Origin: Fibrobacter sp.
GTDB lineage: Bacteria > Fibrobacterota > Fibrobacteria > Fibrobacterales > Fibrobacteraceae
DNA length: 50,639 bases
NCBI GenBank assembly: GCA_024399015.1
Contig: JAKSIC010000022.1
Coordinates: 1 to 50,639, forward strand
Direction of reading: 5' to 3'
The position numbers and the translations under genes were made by a program. Numbering within the stretch: position 1 is the first letter of the stretch; every line of letters starts with the position of its first letter. Positions 1-7,613 of this stretch are shown piece by piece. The notes beneath the pieces were generated by a model, which was not told the DNA's origin, searched no databases, and saw only the letters and a list, made by a program, of their open reading frames with translations.

Positions 1-140
1 TTGCAATACGACTCACTTTCCCGCAGGAGCAGGATTGTCACTTTTGCAATACGACCCACTTTCCCGCAGGAGCAGGATTGTCACTTTTGCAATACGACTC
101 ACTTTCCCGCAGGAGCAGGATTGTCACTTTTGCAACACGA
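1..140. repeat. 43-bp tandem repeat, three full copies plus an 11-base partial copy
   Basis: Units begin at 1, 44 and 87, and a fourth starts at 130 and breaks down after about 11 bases. Units 1 and 3 are identical and unit 2 has one change (ACTCACT to ACCCACT). The period is not a multiple of three and no spacers separate the copies, so it is neither coding nor CRISPR. The array touches the window edge and may extend leftwards. It lies upstream of the DUF4416 gene; its role is unknown. Confidence 0.95.
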
Positions 141-220
141 AAAACTTACGCATTTCTTACACGCTAAATGTTCGTAAATCGTTGAGTATTTAGGACTTAC
201 GTGTATCATTTCGGGAAAAT

Positions 221-226
221 TATACT
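221..226 (+). promoter_or_regulatory. -10-like box (TATACT) before DUF4416 gene
   Basis: TATACT ends 12 bases before the ATG at 239. No clear -35 box or Shine-Dalgarno is visible, so the leader would be very short. This is one of several similar arrangements in the window. Confidence 0.4.
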
Positions 227-238
227 AGATTTGCCCCC

Positions 239-847
239 ATGGGCGAATTACGCACTCCAGCAAAGGTCAAAATCATCGTCGGCATCCTGGCAAAGGACGC
301 CGAAGCTGTTGAGGCTGTGCGCGCCACCCTGAAAAACCGCTTTGGGGAAGAAGACTTGAACCTCCCCCCGTTCCCCTTCACATTCACCAACTACTACATC
401 GACGAGATCGGTGCCGCCCCCGTGCGAGCCTTTTTCAGCTACGAGACCCTGGTGGACCGTGAGGAAATCGTGGATATCAAGCTCTGGACCAACGACGTGG
501 AACTTTCCATCGCCGAAGCCGCGGGCACCCCGGGACTACGCCCCGTGAACCTGGATCCGGGCTACATGACCTTGGGACAGTTCTTCTTGGCAACCACCAA
601 GGACCAGCGCCAGCGCGTGTACATGCAGCGGGGCATCTTTGTGGAACCCACCCTGTATTTCCAGGACGGACATTTCCACGCCTTCGACTGGACCTACCGA
701 GATTACCAAAGCGAGCCCTACATCAAGTACTTGGAACAAGTCCGGGCAAGACTCGCCTACCAACATTCAACAGGACGCCCTTACAGACTTAGGTCTCCCA
801 AACCCCAAAGCCCCGTAAGTGCAACCTCAAACCTCAACGCACCGTAG
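239..847 (+). CDS. DUF4416 family protein
   Basis: This 202-residue soluble protein matches my memory of the DUF4416 family: an N-terminal PAKVKIIVGI strand, a central FTNYYIDEIG motif, and the run NLDPGYMTLGQF followed by an acidic/aromatic C-terminal half (FHAFDWTYRDYQS). The family is found in anaerobes and spirochaetes and has no established biochemical role. The ATG at 239 is chosen because family similarity starts there; no Shine-Dalgarno precedes it. The last 20 residues are low-complexity and probably not part of the domain. The next gene follows after 20 bases on the same strand, so the two may be cotranscribed. The function remains unknown. Confidence 0.85.
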   Translation: MGELRTPAKVKIIVGILAKDAEAVEAVRATLKNRFGEEDLNLPPFPFTFTNYYIDEIGAAPVRAFFSYETLVDREEIVDIKLWTNDVELSIAEAAGTPGLRPVNLDPGYMTLGQFFLATTKDQRQRVYMQRGIFVEPTLYFQDGHFHAFDWTYRDYQSEPYIKYLEQVRARLAYQHSTGRPYRLRSPKPQSPVSATSNLNAP

Positions 848-867
848 GTGCGGCCTCACTGCTATCT

Positions 868-1239
868 ATGAAAGCCGGAATTTTCACTGTTTTACTTCTT
901 TGCTGTTCCAACGTCTTTATGACATTTGCCTGGTACGGCAACCTGAAGCTGAAGGAAATGCACATCAGCACCGACTGGCCCCTGATCCTCGTGATTCTTG
1001 CCAGCTGGGGCTTGGCACTTCTGGAATACTGCTTCATGATTCCCGCCAACTCCATCGGCAGCCGCATCAACGGCGGACCCTTCAGCCTGATGCAGCTGAA
1101 GATTATCCAGGAAGCAATTTCTCTCACCGTCTTTACCGCCATTGCCGTAACGGTTTTTCACACCGAGACCTTGCAGTGGAACCACATCGTGGCCTTCATC
1201 TGCATTATCGCCGCGGTATTCTTTGCATTCCTGAAGTAG
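868..1239 (+). CDS. DMT-type small membrane protein, DUF486 family
   Basis: This 123-residue protein is almost entirely hydrophobic, with four predicted membrane helices (about residues 3-22, 34-56, 70-95 and 103-122). Family hallmarks of DUF486 are visible: MTFAWYGNLK near the end of helix 1, ASWGLALLEYCFMIPANSIG in the second segment, and QLKIIQEAISL before helix 3. The family is related to drug/metabolite-type transporters, but no substrate is known. Length is normal. It sits 20 bases after the DUF4416 gene and 15 bases before the M23 peptidase gene, all on the plus strand. Identification as DUF486 is confident; transport is only inferred. Confidence 0.9.
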   Translation: MKAGIFTVLLLCCSNVFMTFAWYGNLKLKEMHISTDWPLILVILASWGLALLEYCFMIPANSIGSRINGGPFSLMQLKIIQEAISLTVFTAIAVTVFHTETLQWNHIVAFICIIAAVFFAFLK

Positions 1240-1254
1240 GTTATTCAATTTCGC

Positions 1255-2451
1255 ATGAGTTTGTTTGGGCAAAATAAATGGAGGTTCGTCCTCGCAGCCA
1301 TTGTTGCAGCACTGTTGTGTTGCAGCAGTCCTGTGTTTGCCGCAAGCAGCTCTACCGCAAAGTCAAAGCCCGCCAAGGAAAAAACAGTAAAGGAAAAGCC
1401 GGCCAAGGACACCAAGGCCGACAAGAAAAAAGCGGAGTCCAAGAAGGCTGAAACGAAAAAGCCGGAATCCAAGAAGGCTGACGACAAGAAGAAAGAAACT
1501 AAAAAGGCCGAGCCCAAGAAGACCGAGAAAAAGGTTCAAGACAAAAAGAAGCCGGCAAAAAAAGGCAAGTCAAAGGCAAAGGTTAATTACGACGATACCG
1601 CATCGGATGAAATTGACGTAGAGGACGTGGCACCGGCACAAACAGACGACACCGCAACAGAAGCCGCCCCCGCAGATTCCACTCCCAAGAAAGTTACCAT
1701 CCAGTCCGACGACCCCAAGGCATTCACCAAGGCCCTGCTTTACGAAAAAGAAGGGGTCCAGGTGGAGATCGTTGATGCCAAAGCCGCCAAGAAGGAAATT
1801 CCCAAGATCGGTTTTGACAAGGGCGACTACTTCGACTTTTCCACCATGCTTGTTCCTGTGACCCACGAATCCCGCTTGGGCTCCCCCTACGGAATCCGCG
1901 ACCACCGTCTGCACCGCGGCGTGGACATTCACGTGGAGAAGGGAGAACCAATGCTTGCCGCCTACCCCGGAAAGGTGGTGGTGTCCAAGTACAACAAGGG
2001 CGGATACGGCCATTACGTTGTTGTGGAACACGAAGGCGGGTTACAGACTTTGTATGGACACCTGGCGGAACGCGCAGTCCGTGTAGGCGACATTGTTTTC
2101 CCTGGCGATATCGTTGGCCTTGCCGGCAACACCGGCAAATCCTCCGGCGCCCACCTGCATTTTGAAATCCGCTACAAGGACATCAACATCAACCCGGCCT
2201 CTGTAGTAAACTTCCCCAAGTGGGAACTTCAGCCCGGCGTAGAACGCATGTCCAAGAAAAAGATTGTCTCCGCCCACTATAACATGCAGAACAAACTAAA
2301 GAAAGAAAATCTCTACATTGTAAAGGCCGGCGACACCCTTAAGGACGTGGCCAACTACTTCTACATTTCCGAAGACGCCGTCTGCAGAATCAACGGATTG
2401 AAAAAAGACCAACCCTTGCGAGTTGGTCAAAGATTAAAAGGAAGTAAATAG
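1255..2451 (+). CDS. Secreted M23 metallopeptidase with C-terminal LysM domain
   Basis: A signal peptide (residues 1 to about 29, ending VFA) is followed by a long Lys/Ala/Glu-rich linker (about 31-115) with repeats of the type KKAESKKAETKK, then an acidic linker. The M23 (LytM) peptidase domain covers about 200-325. Zinc ligands and catalytic histidines are visible: HRGVD (H220, D224) and GAHLHFEIR (H300, H302), with YGHL between. A single LysM motif (LYIVKAGDTLKDVANYF) occupies the last 46 residues. The protein probably binds and cuts peptidoglycan cross-links in the periplasm, or acts as an EnvC/NlpD-like activator if catalysis is weak; all key ligands are intact, so an active endopeptidase is more likely. 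It ends 3 bases from the convergent thiE. Confidence 0.93.
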   Translation: MSLFGQNKWRFVLAAIVAALLCCSSPVFAASSSTAKSKPAKEKTVKEKPAKDTKADKKKAESKKAETKKPESKKADDKKKETKKAEPKKTEKKVQDKKKPAKKGKSKAKVNYDDTASDEIDVEDVAPAQTDDTATEAAPADSTPKKVTIQSDDPKAFTKALLYEKEGVQVEIVDAKAAKKEIPKIGFDKGDYFDFSTMLVPVTHESRLGSPYGIRDHRLHRGVDIHVEKGEPMLAAYPGKVVVSKYNKGGYGHYVVVEHEGGLQTLYGHLAERAVRVGDIVFPGDIVGLAGNTGKSSGAHLHFEIRYKDININPASVVNFPKWELQPGVERMSKKKIVSAHYNMQNKLKKENLYIVKAGDTLKDVANYFYISEDAVCRINGLKKDQPLRVGQRLKGSK

Positions 2452-2454
2452 TTT

Positions 2455-3075
2455 TTACAGCGCCAGGAAGGCTGCCTTCAGTTCGCGGGTGGCGGCTTCG
2501 GGATCCGCAGCCTTCTGGATGGCGGACACGGCGCAAATTCCCTTGATGCCGGAACCAGCCAGAACATGGATGTTGTCCTTGTTCAACCCGCCGATGGCAT
2601 TCACGGGAATAGGAACTGCCTTTACGATTTCCTTCAAGGTATCCACGCTGGTGAGGATGGTGACCACCTTGGTGGTGGTGGGATAAATGGCACCGACACC
2701 GCAGTAGTCCGCGCCCTGTTCGTAGGCTTCCAGAGCCTGGGGCACCGTCTTTGTGGTAGCGCCAATAATCTTATCCGGTCCCATGAGCTTGCGGGCTGTA
2801 GAAACCGGCATATCGGTCTGGCCCACATGGACACCTTCGGCACCGATGGCGAGAGCAACGTCCACACGGTCATCGATAATCAGGGGCACGTTGTAACGGC
2901 TGGTGATTTCGTGGACACTTGCGGCAAGTTCCATATACTCGCGGGTAGACTTGTTCTTTTCGCGAAGCTGGATGATGGTGGCGCCACCCTTGCAGGCAGC
3001 CTCCACAGAAGGCAGGAACTTTTCAGCAGGAACGGTAGAACTATCGGTGATAAAGTAAAGTGTGGTATCGAGCAT
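2455..3075 (-). CDS. thiE: Thiamine-phosphate synthase
   Basis: ThiE joins hydroxymethylpyrimidine diphosphate and thiazole phosphate to make thiamine phosphate. The 206-residue protein is a complete TIM-barrel of normal length. Signature stretches include TIIQLREKN near residue 36, PLIIDDRVDVAL (pyrimidine/Mg site), GVHVGQTDMP, GADYCGVGAIYPTTTK (phosphate-binding loop) and NAIGGLNKDNI. It is the last gene of the thi cluster, downstream of thiH, from which it is separated by about 100 bases carrying an AT-rich palindromic repeat; that repeat may lower or uncouple its expression. It is convergent with the M23 gene, with only 3 bases between the stops and no room for a terminator. Confidence 0.96.
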   Translation of the reverse strand: MLDTTLYFITDSSTVPAEKFLPSVEAACKGGATIIQLREKNKSTREYMELAASVHEITSRYNVPLIIDDRVDVALAIGAEGVHVGQTDMPVSTARKLMGPDKIIGATTKTVPQALEAYEQGADYCGVGAIYPTTTKVVTILTSVDTLKEIVKAVPIPVNAIGGLNKDNIHVLAGSGIKGICAVSAIQKAADPEAATRELKAAFLAL

Positions 3076-3082
3076 AGAATAT

Positions 3083-3176
3083 AATTATGATTTATGAATT
3101 ATAAATTATAAAACAAAGCTAGGCGCCGAAGGCGCGATTATGAATTTAATACTTCATACATCATACTTCATAATTG
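3083..3176. repeat. AT-rich palindromic intergenic repeat, copy A
   Basis: The ends are inverted (AATTATGA on the left; TCATAATT near 3168-3175), with short iterations of TATGAATTA-like words. The centre is AGGCGCC-GAA-GGCGCGATTAT (3121-3141). A related element with the same core halves lies at 35504-35646. It sits between thiH and thiE. Confidence 0.6.
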
Positions 3177-3179
3177 TCG

Positions 3180-4478
3180 TTAGACAAACAGGTAGTCGTT
3201 GAGTACGGGCTGGAGGCCTTCGTCGCTGATGTCCTTGTACATGGTGTTGAAACTGCGGGCATCGTTGATTTCGAATTGTTCATCGCCGCCGGCACTTTCA
3301 TCCACTTCGGAATTCTTCGAAACCTGACCGTCGTCCTTCTTGTACTTTTCTTCGTGGTCGCCCACTCCGGTAGAAACGCCTGCGGAAACCTTGGTGGCGG
3401 CAATCTTTACAATGCCGTTACGGAATTCCTTGGATTCGCGGCTGGAGACGGTAATACCAACGAAGGGCATAAAGATACGGTAGGCGCAAAGCACCTGGCA
3501 CAATTCCTTTTCGTGAACGTCCAGAGGATTGATCTTGTCGTTATTCACGATGGGACGGAGGCGCGGGCAGGACAGGCTCATTTCAGCATGGGGGTACTTC
3601 TTCTGCAGATAGAACACGTGAAGTGCGCTGGCCAAGGCATCCTTGCGGAAGTCGGAAAGGCCAAGCAAAGCGGAGAAACCGCAGCCGCGCATGCCACCCA
3701 TGAGGGCGCGTTCCTGGGAATCAAAACGGTACGGATAAATACGCTTGTGGCCCAGCAAATGAAGTTGTTCGTAACGAACCTTGTCGTAGGTTTCCTGGAA
3801 CACCGTCACATAGTCTACCCCGCATTCGTGGAGGTACTTGTATTCGTCGGTGTTCATGGGGTAAACTTCGACACCCACCATGCGGAAGTACTTGTGGGCG
3901 ATTTTGCAGGCTTCGCCGATGTATTCCACACTGCTTTTTGCGCGGGATTCACCGGTAAGGATCAGCACTTCTTCCATGCCGCTGTCGGCGATGACCTTCA
4001 TCTCGTGCTCGATCTGCTCCATGGAGAGCTGCATGCGTTTGATTTTATTGTAGCAGTTGAAGCCGCAATAGACGCAGTAATTTTCGCAGTAGTTGGCAAT
4101 GTACAGCGGAGTAAAGAAATAGACTGTATTGCCAAAGTGCTTGCTGGTTTCCAGCTTTGCCTTCTGGGCCATCTTTTCCAAGTAGGGAACGGCAGCCGGG
4201 GAAAGGAGGGCCTTGAAATCTTCCACAGTACAAGTGTGATGGTCCAATGCAGCCAGCACATCACGGGCCGTGTACTTACTGAAGTCTACGGAATCCACAT
4301 GGCTCATCACCTTGCCATAAATGTCGGACTGGATGACTTCCATGCCCTTCATGTATTCCATGTGGTTGGAACGGGCAGAAGGATCAGTCTCGATGCGGTG
4401 CTTGCGTTCCAAGGCCTCCGGCGACAAAGTGTCGGAATCAATAAAATAACGTTCGTCGTGATATTCTTTTTCAGACAT
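3180..4478 (-). CDS. thiH: 2-iminoacetate synthase (radical SAM), thiazole synthesis
   Basis: ThiH cleaves tyrosine to give dehydroglycine for thiazole formation by ThiG in anaerobes. The CxxxCxxC radical-SAM motif is at C131, C135 and C138 (NYCENYCVYCGFNC). Other family features are GESRAKSSVEYIG (SAM binding), VEVYPMN and the C-terminal GDHEEKYKKDDGQ/ISDEGLQPVLNDYLF region. The length of 432 is slightly above the usual 370-420. A TATAAT on the minus strand (4495-4490), 11 bases before the ATG, could give this gene its own short-leader promoter inside the end of the upstream DUF2442 gene. The normal partner thiG lies upstream but is separated by the two-gene cassette. Confidence 0.96.
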   Translation of the reverse strand: MSEKEYHDERYFIDSDTLSPEALERKHRIETDPSARSNHMEYMKGMEVIQSDIYGKVMSHVDSVDFSKYTARDVLAALDHHTCTVEDFKALLSPAAVPYLEKMAQKAKLETSKHFGNTVYFFTPLYIANYCENYCVYCGFNCYNKIKRMQLSMEQIEHEMKVIADSGMEEVLILTGESRAKSSVEYIGEACKIAHKYFRMVGVEVYPMNTDEYKYLHECGVDYVTVFQETYDKVRYEQLHLLGHKRIYPYRFDSQERALMGGMRGCGFSALLGLSDFRKDALASALHVFYLQKKYPHAEMSLSCPRLRPIVNNDKINPLDVHEKELCQVLCAYRIFMPFVGITVSSRESKEFRNGIVKIAATKVSAGVSTGVGDHEEKYKKDDGQVSKNSEVDESAGGDEQFEINDARSFNTMYKDISDEGLQPVLNDYLFV

Positions 4479-4490
4479 AACTTCGCCTAA

Positions 4491-4739
4491 TTATAAGCTT
4501 GACTTTAGCGGGAATTTTTCTGGATAAAAAATTGAATCATAAGAAATATCTTCATCAAGGCCTTCCCAACGAATGCCAAATAATCCTAAGGAATAATTTC
4601 TTAAAACAGATTGATCTGCATTTTTCAAACGAGCGAAATCACAAAAACGAATTTTTGCAGTCATGCCGTTTTCTGCAAAAAATTCCATGCAATCATTATG
4701 CATTTCAACGTTCTTTATGTCAGCTCTTTTTAGTTCCAA
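4491..4739 (-). CDS. DUF2442 domain protein
   Basis: This 82-residue protein resembles DUF2442: an N-terminal strand (IKNVEMHNDCMEFFAENG), then RFCDFARLKNAD, then a C-terminal GIRWEGLDEDISYDSIF segment typical of the family's nucleotide-free, MetJ-adjacent fold proteins. It overlaps the upstream DUF4160 gene by 20 bases, implying translational coupling, and the likely start is TTG at 4739, since the next ATG (4703) would cut off the first strand. DUF4160/DUF2442 pairs recur as small mobile-looking modules and are suspected toxin-antitoxin pairs, though I know of no proof. Base composition is much more AT-rich than that of the thi genes around it. Confidence 0.75.
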   Translation of the reverse strand: MELKRADIKNVEMHNDCMEFFAENGMTAKIRFCDFARLKNADQSVLRNYSLGLFGIRWEGLDEDISYDSIFYPEKFPLKSSL

Positions 4740-4968
4740 AATACTTTACCCATTCATATTCAAAAATAGTCTTATTTTCTTCAACAATCGATTCTGCCAG
4801 TTTTAAATCTTTGGGTTTCAATCCTTCGTTTTCTTTTAGTGTAACCACACCATTCTTTATTTCAAACTTCGCTTGCCCGTCCCCATTTTCAACATGGATA
4901 TGAACAGGTTCATGTTCTAAAGAATAAAAGAAAAAACGTAAACCAAAAATTGTTAGTAAAGTAGGCAT
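4720..4968 (-). CDS. DUF4160 domain protein
   Basis: The 82-residue protein has the DUF4160 hallmarks: MPTLLTIFGLRFFFYSLEHEPVHIHV at the start (here split as GLRFFFYS and EPVHIHVENGDGQAKFE), a short beta region, and a C-terminal helix ending WVKYFG. The HIHV histidines and acidic GDGQAKFE loop are conserved in the family. A good Shine-Dalgarno (AGGAG) lies 7 bases before the ATG. It precedes and overlaps the DUF2442 gene, and together they interrupt thiG and thiH. A toxin-antitoxin-like role is a hypothesis only. The pair is AT-rich relative to its neighbours, consistent with acquisition. Confidence 0.8.
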   Translation of the reverse strand: MPTLLTIFGLRFFFYSLEHEPVHIHVENGDGQAKFEIKNGVVTLKENEGLKPKDLKLAESIVEENKTIFEYEWVKYFGTKKS

Positions 4969-5063
4969 AGCTAAACTCCTTTTTATCAGAGAATTGCAAA
5001 AACTATGCCACAGTCAAAACCTTCCTTTTTTCAAAAAAAATAAGACATTCGTACTTTATTCAA

Positions 5064-5100
5064 GTGATTAATCACTGATTAAAAAAAAATGATTAATCAC
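5064..5100 (-). terminator. Palindromic hairpin downstream of thiG
   Basis: The 12-base perfect palindrome GTGATTAATCAC (5064-5075) recurs as an 11-base copy TGATTAATCAC at 5090-5100, separated by an A9 tract. On the minus strand the two copies can pair around a T-rich loop directly after the thiG stop. It may attenuate transcription into the DUF4160/DUF2442 cassette, or be a double operator. The remaining gap (4969-5063) is AT-rich with no other visible feature. Confidence 0.45.
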
Positions 5101-5103
5101 CGT

Positions 5104-5877
5104 TTAGTCGCGGAGGAATCCTGTAAGGGGATCGCTGGCGGCGGCACCACGAACAAGGACGCGGCCCATGCCGGAGAGGTAAGCGTTGCGGCCAGCTTCG
5201 ATGGCGGACTTGAAGGCAGCAGCCATGCGGGGCAAATCGCCAGCAGTAGCGAGAGCCGTATTGGCCATCACGGCGGCAGCGCCCATTTCCATAGCTTCGC
5301 AAGCCTGGGACGGTTTACCGATACCGGCGTCCACGATAATGGGAAGTTCAATTTCGTCGATAAGAATCTGGATGAAATCCTTGGCGGAAAGGCCGCGGTT
5401 GGAGCCGATGGGAGCCGCCAAAGGCATTACAGCTGCAGCACCTGCGTTCACCAAGTCGCGGGCCACGTTCAGGTCGGCGTGCATGTAAGGCAGCACCACA
5501 AAGCCTTCCTTAGCAAGGATTTCGGTTGCCTTGATGGTTTCGTAATTGTCCGGCAGCAGGTACTTGGAGTCGCGCATGATTTCGATCTTCACGAAATCAC
5601 CGCAGCCCAGTTCGCGAGCAAGGCGTGCAATGCGAACCGCTTCGTCGGCGTTGCGGGCGCCAGAAGTATTGGGCAACAATGTTGCACTCTTGGGAATGTA
5701 ATCCAGAATGTTTTCGTGTTCCTTGGTATTGGCACGGCGAACGGCGCAGGTAATGATTTCTGCACCGGCGTACTGCACGGCAGCTTCAATCAGCTTCAAG
5801 GAGTACTTGCCAGAACCAAGAATAAAGCGGGAGTTGAACTCATGACCGCCAAGAACCAGTTTATCGTTTTCCATCAT
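5104..5877 (-). CDS. thiG: Thiazole synthase
   Basis: ThiG condenses deoxyxylulose phosphate, dehydroglycine and ThiS-thiocarboxylate sulfur into thiazole phosphate. The 257-residue TIM-barrel has the family motifs: [19 protein letters not shown] at the start, [26 protein letters not shown], the Schiff-base lysine region [15 protein letters not shown] and [11 protein letters not shown]. The frame is open further upstream, but the start is placed at ATG 5877 because similarity begins there and ATGA overlaps the thiF stop, a coupled arrangement. It is the third gene of the operon, and a hairpin follows its stop. Confidence 0.96.
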   Translation of the reverse strand: MMENDKLVLGGHEFNSRFILGSGKYSLKLIEAAVQYAGAEIITCAVRRANTKEHENILDYIPKSATLLPNTSGARNADEAVRIARLARELGCGDFVKIEIMRDSKYLLPDNYETIKATEILAKEGFVVLPYMHADLNVARDLVNAGAAAVMPLAAPIGSNRGLSAKDFIQILIDEIELPIIVDAGIGKPSQACEAMEMGAAAVMANTALATAGDLPRMAAAFKSAIEAGRNAYLSGMGRVLVRGAAASDPLTGFLRD

Positions 5878-6524
5878 TCTTCCATTCCGCATATCAAGCG
5901 GATTACAGTTAATGCCTGATGGGCGGCGCAAGCCATTACTCGCGGGGCCAGCAAGCCAAAACACTTGTCTACGTCATTGACGCCGTCACCACAAAGGTAG
6001 AAACGTTTTGTAACGCGGCGGGTCTTAATATCGTTTGCAGAGCCAAAACCAGCCATTCCGCTGGCAGCCACCAGGTACTTCTGCTTTTCTGCGGGCTGTC
6101 CCCCATTGAACTCCAAAACCATGTTGGTGAGCAGCGCCTTGGCCTCGGCATCGTCAAAGGCTTCGCAAACCACGTCAGCCTCCCCCACCAGGGAAATTGC
6201 ATTATCCTCCCCGATGCGTGCCACATGTGTTTCTATTTCCAGATAGGGCGCAATTTCCTTGAGGTTCGAAGCCAAAGCTTCGGCCTTGGGCAATCCCACC
6301 TGATTGGCCTTGTACTGCTGACGTTGCAAATTGGTAATATCCACACAGTCGAAATCGATGAGGATCAACTTGCCCACACCGGCGCGTGCCAGATTCACGG
6401 CAATATTGGACCCCAGGCCACCGCAGCCACAAATAGCCACCGTAGCCTTTTCCAATTTGGAAACAACTTCCTCCCCCTGCTTTTTCACCAGGGCTTCACG
6501 AAGTTCAACCTGTGAGGGGATCAT
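5874..6524 (-). CDS. thiF: Sulfur carrier protein ThiS adenylyltransferase
   Basis: ThiF adenylates the C-terminal glycine of ThiS before sulfur transfer. The 216-residue protein is the short ThiF type (family 2). It has the nucleotide loop [24 protein letters not shown], the acidic switch [17 protein letters not shown], and EAFDDAEAK. The zinc CXXC pairs and C-terminal extension of longer MoeB-like proteins are absent, as is normal for this type. Its ATG overlaps the thiS stop (TAATG), and its own stop overlaps the thiG start, so thiS-thiF-thiG are translationally coupled. Confidence 0.94.
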   Translation of the reverse strand: MIPSQVELREALVKKQGEEVVSKLEKATVAICGCGGLGSNIAVNLARAGVGKLILIDFDCVDITNLQRQQYKANQVGLPKAEALASNLKEIAPYLEIETHVARIGEDNAISLVGEADVVCEAFDDAEAKALLTNMVLEFNGGQPAEKQKYLVAASGMAGFGSANDIKTRRVTKRFYLCGDGVNDVDKCFGLLAPRVMACAAHQALTVIRLICGMEE

Positions 6525-6733
6525 TAGCCGCCACCTACGAAGCTGACCACTTCGACGGAGTCGCCATCCTTCAGCAAGGTTTCTGCGTACTTTGCCTTAG
6601 GAACAATATCTTCGTTTAATTCTACAGCGATACGCTTGCAGTCATAATTTGTAGTCGCCAAATAGTCCGCTACGGATTTACCAGCAAACACGGTTCCATC
6701 GGCTTCGATGTCAATGCCATTGACTTTAATCAT
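6524..6733 (-). CDS. thiS: Sulfur carrier protein ThiS
   Basis: This 69-residue ubiquitin-like carrier ends in the obligatory Gly-Gly (SFVGGG), which becomes the thiocarboxylate that donates sulfur to thiazole. RIAVELNEDIVPKAKY and DGDSVEVVSFVGGG are typical ThiS blocks. It is the first gene of the thi operon. Only 44 bases separate it from the preceding same-strand gene, leaving no space for a TPP riboswitch. A TAATTT box ends 6 bases before the ATG and there is no Shine-Dalgarno, consistent with a leaderless start. Confidence 0.95.
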   Translation of the reverse strand: MIKVNGIDIEADGTVFAGKSVADYLATTNYDCKRIAVELNEDIVPKAKYAETLLKDGDSVEVVSFVGGG

Positions 6734-6777
6734 GACCCAAAATTAAAAAATCTTGATAGCCTCGGCAACAGAGCAAA

Positions 6778-7554
6778 TCAGGACTTATGCCTGTACCCGC
6801 TCAATGCCAGCAGAATCAATGCCGGAGTGTAGAAGTACCACACAAAATTGTTGGCGACGGTGGCCACAATTTCTTGAGTACTATGATCAGGGCCAGTAGC
6901 AAGGGAAATGCCCACGCAGGCATCGCAGCAGAAGAACAAGATCATACCACGTTTAATATCCTTGGCGTTTTCCGCCGGGAAATAGCCTTTCTTCGGAGCC
7001 TGCCAAGCCACCACCACAGAGCAAATCAAGAAGGTCGCATAGGTGCCCACAATGGGAATGGTGGGGCTTTCGAAAATACCGAACAGGTGAAGTGCGTTGC
7101 AAATGAACATGACCACGAAGGGGATGCAAATGATCCAAGGAACGCTATTGTCGGTATCGCTTATACGGGAGTGTCTAAAAATAAAAAGAGCCTGCACCAC
7201 CATAAAGAAACAAATGCCTAACAAGGTGTAGTCGGAACTATGCTCAAAAAGGCTTGTGGCGTTATGCAAAATCTTTAGGCAGAAATCCGCACACAACGCC
7301 ATAATGAACCCCGCCTGCAAAAAGCGTTTGTCCCGTTTGCAAAGGGCGGATTTGCCGATAATTAGGGCTACAATCGTAACGATGGTTGTAACAGCAAACT
7401 TGGCGTAATTCTGAAAATGGCTAGAATCCACAAGGCATTGCTCCACGGCTCCGCACTTGTAAAAAACGTACCAGTCGCGAATAAAAAATGCAACCGCAAG
7501 GATACCTACGATTGTCAATGCTAAAACAACTTTTGTTCTCTTTTCCATGTCCAT
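6778..7554 (-). CDS. Eight-helix membrane protein, possibly YhhN (lysoplasmalogenase) family
   Basis: The protein is hydrophobic, with about eight predicted membrane segments. Two blocks resemble YhhN/TMEM86 proteins, which hydrolyse lysoplasmalogen or act on lysophospholipid vinyl ethers: FIMALCADFCLKIL (family pattern AL-x-SxxGD-x-x-L) and MILFFCCDACVGIS (family pattern LF-x-x-SD). The conserved acidic residues are kept as D in both. Similarity is weak, so the call is tentative. The frame is open to 7584, but that codon lies inside the terminator hairpin of the upstream transporter, so ATG 7554 (or 7548) is preferred. It sits between the dcu transporter and thiS, same strand. Confidence 0.55.
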   Translation of the reverse strand: MDMEKRTKVVLALTIVGILAVAFFIRDWYVFYKCGAVEQCLVDSSHFQNYAKFAVTTIVTIVALIIGKSALCKRDKRFLQAGFIMALCADFCLKILHNATSLFEHSSDYTLLGICFFMVVQALFIFRHSRISDTDNSVPWIICIPFVVMFICNALHLFGIFESPTIPIVGTYATFLICSVVVAWQAPKKGYFPAENAKDIKRGMILFFCCDACVGISLATGPDHSTQEIVATVANNFVWYFYTPALILLALSGYRHKS

Positions 7555-7565
7555 ATAATAAATAA

Positions 7566-7590
7566 AATCCCTCGGAATGACCAAGGGATT
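7566..7590 (-). terminator. Rho-independent terminator after the Dcu transporter gene
   Basis: A 10-bp stem, AATCCCTCGG (7566-7575) with CCAAGGGATT (7581-7590), includes one wobble pair and has a 5-base loop. On the minus strand it is followed by a T-rich stretch. It follows the transporter stop (7614) and precedes the next gene. Confidence 0.8.
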
Positions 7591-7613
7591 TTTATAAAAA
7601 TTTTTGATATGTT

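Noticed and set aside
1-140. The repeat contains AATACGACTCACT, matching part of the phage T7 promoter
   Set aside because: The essential TATAGGG portion is missing and the match recurs only because the unit is repeated; probably chance. A vector artefact is unlikely since flanking DNA is normal.
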